This document shows, piece by piece, positions 58,163 through 64,000 of a stretch of 64,000 nucleotides of DNA (the first letter of the stretch is position 1; each line of letters begins with the position of its first letter). The DNA is from Elysia chlorotica. Lineage: Eukaryota; Mollusca; Gastropoda; Plakobranchidae. The stretch is taken from the NCBI GenBank assembly GCA_003991915.1, contig RQTK01000915.1, positions 1 through 64,000 on the forward strand, written 5' to 3'. The translations under genes and the position numbers were made by a program. The notes under the pieces are model-generated. The model made no database searches and had not been told where the DNA came from. It saw only the letters and a program-made list of their open reading frames with translations.

Positions 58163-60252
58163 ATTTATGTATACAGTTCACGACCTCACTCCATCCCACC
58201 AACTAATCTAAGTTTGACTTCTTTTGCACGCACATATTACACGGTAAAGTAACAACATGTGGGGACGCACATAAAATCGAACTAGTCAGGTCTAGAGGGT
58301 AAACGGACGAACGTTACTGTGCCCTATATCAATGTAAAAATCAGACACCAATTCACTTCGCTAAGAAGTTGCCAGCCCCACCCCGCCTTTCTGTGTCTCT
58401 ACTTGGTTAGAGGTAGTGAGACAAGCGCTTACAGCACTTAGCCAGCCACTATCACGACACGGTTGGGCAAAAGCTGCGACGCGCTTCATGTGTCCCCTGG
58501 GCTCCCTGTTCCTGTTTTCACGCTAAGCTCTTTTCAGTCGTCCAGATCGTCCAGATAGATCGTGGAGCTAACTTGCCAGGATAACAAACCTCAAGTCAAC
58601 CATCCCTTACTCTCTGATCTTGACCTTTTCCTCATCGTTACCAAACTTTCTTTGATGTAAGCCAGCAAGTCCCATCACGCAGTCCTGCAGTCTCTGCCTT
58701 GCGACGGCTATCGACAGTGTCATTTCATAGATCGCGAGCAGACGTGCTGCTAAACCGTTTTATAATCAATAAAGAAGTAAATCTAAGTGGCTGTTTCCAG
58801 GTGAATTTGTGAAGTTTTCATATGTGATCATTTTGTGAAACCTTTAACATTTTTTTCTTTGCGGTGTTTCTAGAGTGGATAAGGCCGCACAACAACAGGC
58901 TAATCCCGATACATGTATCACGCCAGCGTATGAGTTGTTTAGAGCAGAGTAAATAGCCCTCATGCAAGCAATTGGGCGTGCGCTCAGACTAACCTTGCAG
59001 TGAATTATTGAGCAGCTTCCTCTGTGATCGTGTGACCACCGGTATTGACCAGGAGGGAAAGCCTACGCGTGAGCGGTCATCACAGGCCAGTGGCTGAGGC
59101 GCTTAGCCCAAAGGTGAGCCAATTTAGAGTTCGATTCCTTAGCTCACCTGGAGCAGAGGCGTGCGTGGTAGTTTTTTGGTAGACTATATAACTATAATAC
59201 TTATTGTCAATTATGTTCGAAACATCATTTGAATAAAAAATTGTTTTTCCTAGAATGCTCCAGCGTACGGTTAAGATCACTCTTAATCACCTCCACCACC
59301 CTCAAGTATCTTTTGTTTTTATTTCAATGGAACCCATTCATATATTTATTACCAAACCCACTAACCGCAGCTGCTCTTGATTTAACCAACATAATTTATT
59401 TTTCGTAAAACAACTTTGGGAGTATGTAAGAAGTATGTAAAAAGAATTGCTTAAAAAAACACAACAAAAGTTTACAATAGAAATATTCGATAACGTTGAA
59501 GTAATTAAAAAAAAAAAGCAGAGAACCCAATAAAACTCGAAACTAAATTGAAGTAAGTGTATCAGTGTGGGTAACCTGCCAGATAAACTGAGGCTCGCAC
59601 ACAAATTAAGAAAGCTCTAACATGAAACATTTCCTAGGTTCATTTGTTGTTGGGATACGTTCTACGTCTCTAAGTGTTACATCTCTCTGGATATTCATTA
59701 CTTTTCATCATTCATCAATTGAGACAAGAAAAGGGGAAAACACACGAGAGCCTCTTAACCTGTGTGTAATGGTTAAAGCATGGCCATTATAAACATTTTA
59801 AATATTGTTCATATGATTCTTCCTGTCTTTAAGTAGGATTTTTTTGTCCGGCATGCCAAGCATGCATGAGGCTCAAAACATTGCATAATATTAATAATGC
59901 ACATTAAAGTTAAAAATTTCATTTTCCTTTTCCAGGGGGGAGGGGGTGGGTAGCCCTGGGTTGAACATCGGCTTCCGACGCACGACGTCCGTGGTATCTC
60001 CGCTCTGTCTCTTGTGTGAGAGCACATAAAATTGTCAAACGTCAGTCTTGAGGCCCGTCCACAATAAAGGCTATATATTGCTGACGTTGGACGTTAAACC
60101 AATTCACCTACATCATTTTCCAGACCCACTCTTCTCCATTGCATGCTTCACAAATCATAAAATCGTGGTATTCATCTTCCTTTTCTGAGTTACATTTGCG
60201 GTAAAGTGTCTTTAGAATATTTTGTGCCAATTTATCTCTGAGATGTATATAG

Positions 60253-60296
<44 letters not shown>

Positions 60297-61892
60297 GAGA
60301 AAGAGGGAGAGAGAGAGGGAGGGAGAGAGAGAGGGAGAGAGAGAGAAAGCAACGTTCAAACAAAATGAGCGCATGTACTTAATGTCGACTAATTTTGTAA
60401 CCAATAGAAAAACAGTAAATTTTATATATTTTAGTGAGTTTCAACAAAGCACACGTTGAAAGGACTGAGACACAGAGACATAGATCATACAATAAGGAAA
60501 GAAAACAAAACAAATTAATACAGAAAAAGTAATCATATAAACATTGAGTGACACTCTTTTGTCGTGGCTAAAAAATGAACATGAAAATCCTTTTAGCTGT
60601 AGGAATGCCCAATTTAAAAACTGAATGGCGAGAAACATACTTAAATACATTTGAAGATTTAAAACACAATGACGAGCAACACAGACGTGGACTGGGAGAT
60701 TGCCAAAACAGCATTATCATTCGATGAACAAAGGCCCCCACCAAGCCTTGTGTACGAGGGTCGAGGAGATTGGGTTTGTGGTCACTTCTATTGGTTCAAA
60801 CAAATTCCATCGAGATACCTACAGTATTACATTTTGGATTATTGTTTTTTTTTTATTCCAAACGCTTTGTTTGCTATTCTATTTGTAGCCATGGCGGAAA
60901 TTGAGTAAGACGTTCGCGTCCTTGTCCAATCGCGACTCTTGTGGTATGTTAATGATAAAGCAATTCAACAACCCACTCGAATTAGTCTTTATAAATGTAT
61001 TGAGTCCTACTCAATCAAAAACTTTATGACAAAGAGTGAGAAATTACATTATCGTGTTAGTCTTATGTTGAAACAGCGGCGATCAACTACTGTAATATAC
61101 AGACCGATTTAAAAATCTCAGCAAAGTACAAGTCGCAATTTCTTAAGAAGATTGACTTGTATCGGGCGCCAGGTATAACCAGATAATTTTGCTCGTGCGT
61201 TTCTATCAGGAGATATGATGCGGGGCGGTCACAATACCGGGCTTTGCCGCGTTCCAATCCATATCGAACTGACTTTCTCCGTACTGCTTATGTCGGTTTC
61301 AGTAAAATCCTGATACCTTCGCCCTGTCTGTCATGTGTAACAGCACGTAAAATTGCTAAAAGTTTTAGAAATTGCCCACGATATTGCTTAGTTGCTCATG
61401 CTGGACGTAAAGGTTTCAAACAGACTTAAAAAGAAATAATACACTAGGTATGGAGATGAGAGATGGGGGTGGGCCACAGATTTCTATTAATAGCAATCTG
61501 TGGGGTGAACTAAGGGGAGACCAACCTGAGTGCTGTGATATCACTGGTCCGTTCTGCTCCTGTACAACCGGCGCAGGTGTAGCCACTGATCCCTCGGCCT
61601 CAGCATGGAGCCCTCCAGCAGCGCTAGAGCCGTCGTCGCCGGACCGGCTCACATCTCCAGAACCTGCTGCTCCAACACTGCCTTCTCTGGGGCCACTTTC
61701 TCCTCCAGCTTTCCCGCCGCTCAGGTTCTCGAGATCACTCTCGTTGCCGCTGGCAGCCTCCTCACTGCCGACACTAGTTTGGTCGCCGCTTGGTGGAGCG
61801 GCAGCGCGCGTCACGGTGTTCACAAGGTAGCCGCCGTGCTCTTTGAATAGGCACCTACCTTGGCAGTGGAACAGGTAGCAGTAACGGTCACC
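36481..61892 (-). CDS. LRP11: LRP11-like single-pass membrane protein, 3' part (6 exons, 5' end outside window)
   Basis: A type I membrane protein of the MANSC/LDLa family; the human orthologue LRP11 has a poorly known role. Exons: 61892-61526, 48429-48316, 47635-47489, 46838-45066, 40940-40751 and 36688-36481. All junctions are GT-AG and the phases chain correctly (0/1/1/1/1/2). 932 codons are visible. Order: end of the MANSC domain (YCYLFHC), acidic Ser/Gly linker, EB/EGF-like module, LDLa (CADGSDEFNC), 591-codon Gln/Pro/Ser-rich region, Ser/Lys-rich stalk, transmembrane helix (ALSLGLALTLVLLVMVACRL) and the tail ending NEADYLINGMYL. From memory, human LRP11 has MVACRLR and ends DYLINGMYL, which fixes the identity. 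The signal peptide and first half of MANSC must lie beyond 64000. A PKD domain, present in human, was not found. Introns carry LINE and DIRS-like fossils. Confidence 0.92.
36787..38391. repeat. Tandem duplication unit 1 (LINE RT plus 3' flank)
   Basis: About 1.6 kb, repeated head to tail at 38392-39973. The unit runs from an AAGTACATAAAA motif to CTACGAATCCAC and includes both LINE sequence and about 290 bp of non-LINE flank, so duplication followed LINE insertion. Confidence 0.85.
37221..38391 (-). pseudogene. LINE reverse transcriptase fragment (RTE-like), copy 1
   Basis: A minus-strand open frame of about 390 codons. It carries RT motifs CGFVEGKG, LCFIDYTKAFDRVRHDEI, the GVRQGCVLSPDLFSLYSEII block and the catalytic LRYADDTVLLA, then a C-terminal RRMLRISWTEKKSNKEVLEE and FFGHMMRREGLEHLVTTG, typical of RTE-type invertebrate LINEs. 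It lacks the endonuclease and the N-terminal RT. The first residues of the long frame (above 38391) are duplicated flank, not LINE. Clade assignment is inference. Confidence 0.85.
38392..39973. repeat. Tandem duplication unit 2
   Basis: Second copy of 36787-38391. It has small deletions relative to copy 1 and a short unrelated substitution near 39075-39110. Beyond 39973 the LINE continues, which shows this copy is adjacent to the original 5' part. Confidence 0.85.
38820..40605 (-). pseudogene. LINE reverse transcriptase fragment, copy 2 (longer, decayed)
   Basis: The same RT family as copy 1 but extending further 5' (ATGTDNISVELLEALDDYGI, KKCDEAKENWINDKCRDIEL). It is split over several frames and truncated at about 40605 after NNEDKYGILN. 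It lies within the intron before the LRP11 transmembrane exon. Confidence 0.8.
40751..40940 (-). CDS. LRP11: LRP11 exon: juxtamembrane stalk
   Basis: 190 nt, phase 1 in and 2 out. Encodes ELSKNDGKLNPKSSDKTKLS through KSQSYISKNDDNSGPEHLFV. Acceptor TGTTCTAG, donor GTACTT. The SYI...EH stretch resembles the human stalk as I recall it. Confidence 0.85.
40998..41342. repeat. Inverted-repeat unit at a DIRS-like element end
   Basis: 40998-41072 and 41268-41342 are long imperfect inverted repeats (about 75 bp) that contain CTTACTTGTAAGGTGAAG and TTCTGTCGTCCTGA. The same TCTGTCGTCCTG motif marks the copies at 49.0 and 52.1 kb. Confidence 0.7.
41346..41712 (-). mobile_element. DIRS-like tyrosine-recombinase retroelement fossil, C-terminal piece
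   Basis: A second inverted repeat pair (41346-41380 and 41675-41712, with GTCGTCCTTGATTATTCATAG) encloses a minus-strand remnant of the recombinase C-terminus (ATFAKFYNKPI). Together with 40998-41342 it looks like the broken terminal part of a DIRS-like element. Old and incomplete. Confidence 0.5.
44163..44752. mobile_element. MITE-like element (family B), second copy, in LRP11 intron
   Basis: Ends AGGAAGTGGCTATTTACCCG and, reverse complemented, AGGAAGTGGCTATTTACCAG. Repeated internal AAATAGCCAAAAGGCTATT palindromes, CTCCGGTAACCGG, then GGTGGCACCAAATATT leading into an ATT tract (44354-44440), the same architecture as 21694-22074. The interior carries AGATCTA-rich DNA and no gene. Confidence 0.75.
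45066..46838 (-). CDS. LRP11: LRP11 exon: giant Gln/Pro/Ser-rich ectodomain segment
   Basis: 1773 nt (591 codons), one uninterrupted frame, phase 1-1. Acceptor CTCATTTCATAG, donor GTAAAC. It starts ASPQQEGGWNGQYMRGYNNG. The first two thirds are dominated by Gln, Pro, Ser, Asn and Gly with several short polyQ runs. The last third is Tyr/Gly/Ser-rich (SQYGRQYLSQGKVVGSNGYL and similar), resembling low-complexity prion-like segments. No cysteine-rich domain is visible. If the donor were ignored, the frame would end ten codons on (HQWILVVSF), giving a secreted form. It sits between LDLa and the membrane helix, where human LRP11 has only a short linker. Confidence 0.9.
47489..47635 (-). CDS. LRP11: LRP11 exon: LDL-receptor class A domain
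   Basis: A 147-nt symmetric phase 1-1 exon. Six cysteines in LDLa order, with CIPKAQVCDSRMQCADGSDE containing the calcium-binding acidic motif. Acceptor TTGATATTCTCAG, donor GTGGGT. Confidence 0.93.
48316..48429 (-). CDS. LRP11: LRP11 exon: EB/EGF-like module
   Basis: A 114-nt symmetric phase 1-1 exon. Encodes SLAGYCTEDIQCEDTNAAC and then INNNCRCGSGFYDKEGLC, with six cysteines in a C-x5-C-x6-C-x4-C-x-C-x10-C pattern. Acceptor CTCTGCAG, donor GTAAGT. I do not recall this module in vertebrate LRP11. Confidence 0.88.
48822..50830 (-). mobile_element. DIRS-like tyrosine-recombinase retroelement fossil
   Basis: A minus-strand element in the long LRP11 intron. In order 5' to 3' on its own strand: an RT-like piece (RIHPDYTKYLEFQFKDKIYK, 50821-50561), an RNase H-like piece (INIFELKAAMLG, 50165-49980), a HIAGKDNGTAESYSRR-type connection followed by a FGTPPIKLFA motif (49943-49698), and a tyrosine-recombinase C-terminus (HSPRAASSSAA...FAIFYNKPI, 49401-49216). 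A non-coding end with an inverted repeat (about 49005-49060 and 49108-49170) closes it. This order is that of DIRS-group elements. It is broken in several places. The recombinase end is near-identical to 51879-52577, so that duplication is younger than the insertion. Confidence 0.65.
51365..53140. mobile_element. Rearranged DIRS-like fossil with duplicated and inverted blocks
   Basis: Block order on the plus strand: A (51370-51572), B (51573-51880), C (51880-52577), A inverted (52577-52780), B again (52781-53050). C is the second copy of 48822-49515 (recombinase end plus inverted repeat). Both B copies end in an AAT microsatellite (51846-51874, 53062-53132). A and B have no certain identity; weak similarity to gag-type sequence of the group is possible. 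Broken throughout, apparently young duplications. Confidence 0.6.
53595..53790 (-). pseudogene. LINE reverse transcriptase remnant
   Basis: The minus strand encodes NKTNEMTLKKIFRR, then PLKIKDVQVEVVDTYTYFGL and TIDCKLSFITHI. The K-x-E...(V)-x-x-Y-x-YLG-x-x-(I/L)-D-x-KLS pattern is the post-catalytic region of Jockey/CR1-type LINE RTs. Only a fragment. Confidence 0.65.
54393..54660 (+). repeat. tRNA-derived SINE-like sequence with internal 38-bp tandem repeat
   Basis: 54393-54490 has an A box (AGATAGCTCAGTTAGTAGAC) and a B box (AAGGTTCCATCCTAGG). It is followed by two copies of CCATGCTAG.CTTGGCGTGGA (from about 54491 and 54529), and then a second A/B-like pair (GAAAGCTCAGTTG..., GAAGGTTCGACCCTGG) at 54597-54650. 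It looks like a composite SINE. Confidence 0.55.
55075..55148. repeat. (CT)n microsatellite
   Basis: About 75 bp of CT dinucleotides with two interruptions. The plus frame across it is an artefact. Confidence 0.95.
55695..55730 (+). repeat. tRNA-like 5' half (truncated SINE head)
   Basis: GACGAGATAGCTCAGTCGGT plus AGAGCG is a strong tRNA D-arm/A-box sequence, but no B box or acceptor stem follows. Probably a truncated SINE. Confidence 0.45.
58099..58158. repeat. (GA)n microsatellite
   Basis: About 60 bp of GA dinucleotides in the long LRP11 intron. Confidence 0.95.
59085..59150 (+). repeat. tRNA-like SINE head
   Basis: GGCCAGTGGCTGAGGCGCTT followed by a B-box-like AGAGTTCGATTCCTTAG. It resembles a Ser/Leu-type tRNA with a long variable arm, but the stems do not pair convincingly by eye, so I call it a SINE. 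Confidence 0.4.
60255..60350. repeat. (GA)n-rich tract
   Basis: GA runs with GGGA interruptions. Frames across it are spurious. Confidence 0.9.
61526..61892 (-). CDS. LRP11: LRP11 exon: end of MANSC domain plus acidic linker
   Basis: Acceptor CTCTCCCCTAG. Begins GDRYCYLFHCQGRCLFKEHG, then GYLVNTVTR, matching the C-terminal MANSC pattern C-Y-L-F-x-C...C.F..H.GY. It continues into a Gly/Ser/Glu-rich linker ending VVQEQNGPVISQHS. Donor GTTGGT, phase 1. It is GC-richer than its surroundings. Confidence 0.88.
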
Positions 61893-62722
61893 CTAGGGGA
61901 GAGAAGAAAAAAAACAACACATCTCTAAGAGCAGCACGTATTTATCACATGTAGTACTAGTAGTACAAGAAGAAAATAATGGATCTGCACACACGAAGAG
62001 TGGCTGCAAGGATTGATCACCCTCAGACAACATAAATTTTAGGTTGTATGTTCATATAATAGAGCAGACAGACAAGCAGGCAGAGGGGTAGGTGGCTTTT
62101 GTTGTTGGCATAATTAACATGAACTATACTGTTGGAGTTGCTATGTCTGTACTTGGAGCTTGTCCCAACTTTATTTTCGAAATGCAGTTTTTTTTATTGA
62201 CTGGATAAAATTTCAATTCAATTCAAACCTGTTGGCTGACAATAACATGGGCAGACTATTTGTTTAAGAGTGATGGCGAGACAGGTCTCATATCGACTTA
62301 ATATTGAAAGTGTCAAGGCTCGTTTCAAAATCATGATAGCGAATAAGCATTCCGTTATTACATGTGAAAGATATTGTATGGTGCAGCAAGTGAGAAAGGG
62401 GAAAAGGACTCGAACTTCAGGCCCATTATCGATCTCTCTGATGTACTGGATGATCATAAAAAGTAGGCCTTATAAACAAATAACAACAATAAAAAGAGTA
62501 TTATAGTGTAAAGATTAGTTTTAGATCAGCGTGAACAGAATTGAACACCAACATGTTTGTTCACTGATCCATGGTACTGGTCAATACGTCAACAACGGAC
62601 ACCGTAGAGCATATCAAAGGCTATGATCAAGCCAAGCACAGCTTCGGTAATATGCACTCTGCTTTATTATGATTCAACTACCGTAGTCTCGTCCACCGAA
62701 TGATAAGATCTTGACCAGCGCA

Positions 62723-62725
<3 letters not shown>
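61893..62725. other. LRP11 intron sequence, nothing recognised
   Basis: Upstream (5') side of the MANSC-end exon. I looked on the minus strand for the paired-cysteine first half of a MANSC domain and found none before 64000. Confidence 0.5.
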
Positions 62726-62726
<1 letters not shown>

Positions 62727-62809
<83 letters not shown>

Positions 62810-62912
62810 CAAAGAGAGGGGGGAGAGATTGAGAAATGGAGAAGAGAGAAAAGGGATGGAGGGGGGAGAGACTGAGAAAAAAAGCGTGCGAGAAATAAAG
62901 GGAAAGAGAAGA

Positions 62913-62976
<64 letters not shown>
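62727..62976. repeat. Two (GA)n microsatellites with a purine-rich spacer
   Basis: GA runs at about 62727-62814 and 62924-62976 joined by G/A-rich DNA. Nearly 250 bp is almost pure purine on the plus strand, producing spurious poly(Ser-Leu) frames on the minus strand. Confidence 0.95.
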
Positions 62977-62981
<5 letters not shown>

Positions 62982-63675
62982 CAGTGAACTTGGGAAATGA
63001 TGACCGTCTGACCTTTTCATTGCATATCCCCTCCAACAATCTTTCGAGTAGCGGTTACACTTACATTGTGTATTACTGTAACGTTGATTTGATAAAGTAT
63101 GTCCCTGTTGTAGGTCAATTGTTGAAGAATTATAGTTCACGTGGACTCGGACACACTTTCTTACCACTATTAATAAAATAATGATTACTGTACTATAAAT
63201 CGTTGGTAGAAACGCAATAGTTTTAACTTTATTCATAAACACCCCGTTTGAGGGTTAGGAAAGCCCAAGAATGTCCAGATCTAAATCGGTACTTGACATT
63301 TATATTGATCTATAATGGATCTCAACAACAGCAAAATAACAGCGCTCGCTGTGGCAAGATGTAACAACACGACTAGAAGTATAAACATTACCCTCTCAAC
63401 AAAAAACAAACAATCCATCGATAAATCCTGTATCACTGTACTGCGCTCTAAAGCACAGGTCTATTAATCTCTAGGCATATCTATCTATATCAAGAAAGCC
63501 TGAGAAAGGTCCGGAATTGGCGGATTCTAGCGTATATAATTATTCATTAACACTTCTCGCCCCCTCTCTTCTTCTTAATCTTTCCACACGCATGACGCTA
63601 TGCATCTTCCTTGTGTACGCACTATTGTAGGGAATTTCCAAAAGTTTGAGTAGGTAAAAGCTTTTATATTATTTA

Positions 63676-63940
63676 TTACAAGCTGGGGTCCCGTTTATAC
63701 AAACAGTTTGAATACAGTGTAATTGTCTGTAAACCGATTCTTTTTTTAAAGGGGAACTTTTAGACCCCATGCCATCACTTTATATAATATTTGCTTCCTC
63801 CTTTTTTATTAAATGAAATTATCTTTTCTCTTCTTTTTTTTTTTTAAATTTCTTTCTTTCTCTCTCTTTTTTTCTTCTCATTATATATTCCTCCTTTAAA
63901 AATGTCATTATTATTACTTATTTTTCTTTTTTTTTAATTA

Positions 63941-63975
<35 letters not shown>

Positions 63976-64000
63976 TTTGTATGTATTTTATATCTAGACA
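63676..64000. repeat. Dispersed repeat (family C), copy 2, cut by window end
   Basis: Second copy of the repeat at 28962, in the same orientation, with a CT microsatellite (63942-63967) expanded within its T-rich block. Confidence 0.8.

Noticed and set aside
60669-60908. 79-codon plus frame MTSNTDVDWEIAKTALSF
   Set aside because: No recognised domain, no splice context, and it lies within an LRP11 intron.
1-64000. CRISPR arrays, operons, bacterial promoters
   Set aside because: The window is plainly eukaryotic; its regular arrays are microsatellites or minisatellites.

Overview
This is eukaryotic, AT-rich, intron-bearing animal DNA. Three split host genes can be read with consistent splice signals and phases. 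Their proteins look like bilaterian orthologues. The strings of AGATCT/TAGATCTA, the transposon families and the intron sizes suggest a lophotrochozoan, probably a marine gastropod mollusc. The species guess is inference, not something seen directly.

Layout. (1) 1-7.6 kb: repeats. There is a 1.3 kb segment present twice (1-1297 and 2888-4187), a broken LINE ORF1 with CCHC knuckles, a polypyrimidine tract, a tRNA-like SINE head and a 1 kb pogo-like element. (2) 7620-15136, minus strand: complete six-exon NTAQ1 (N-terminal glutamine amidohydrolase, 205 aa). (3) 15.1-20.9 kb: intergenic DNA with a PIF/Harbinger-like element inserted in a 45-bp minisatellite, a perfect hairpin and a LINE tail. 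(4) 20947-27936, plus strand: complete six-exon PCMT1 (protein L-isoaspartate O-methyltransferase, 229 aa), whose introns hold two MITE-like elements, a 180-bp CTT tract and a LINE endonuclease fragment. (5) 27.9-36.5 kb: intergenic repeats and a 368-N gap. (6) 36481-61892, minus strand: 3' part of LRP11 (MANSC end, EB/EGF-like module, LDLa, a huge Gln-rich exon, transmembrane segment and a conserved tail). Its first exon(s) lie beyond 64000. Its introns hold a tandemly duplicated LINE reverse transcriptase, DIRS-like tyrosine-recombinase retroelement fossils and long GA/CT tracts. (7) 61.9-64 kb: simple repeats and a dispersed repeat cut by the window end.

PCMT1 and LRP11 lie tail to tail, as I remember them on human 6q25.1, so this looks like an ancient conserved gene pair. 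NTAQ1 and PCMT1 are divergent neighbours and both deal with products of amide loss in proteins: NTAQ1 deamidates N-terminal Gln for the Arg/N-degron pathway, and PCMT1 repairs isoaspartate formed from Asn/Asp. A functional reason for that neighbourhood is speculation.

The least conventional items are the giant Q-rich ectodomain exon of LRP11, and the recombinase-element fossil at 48.8-53.1 kb, where a 200-bp block appears in both orientations between short inverted repeats.
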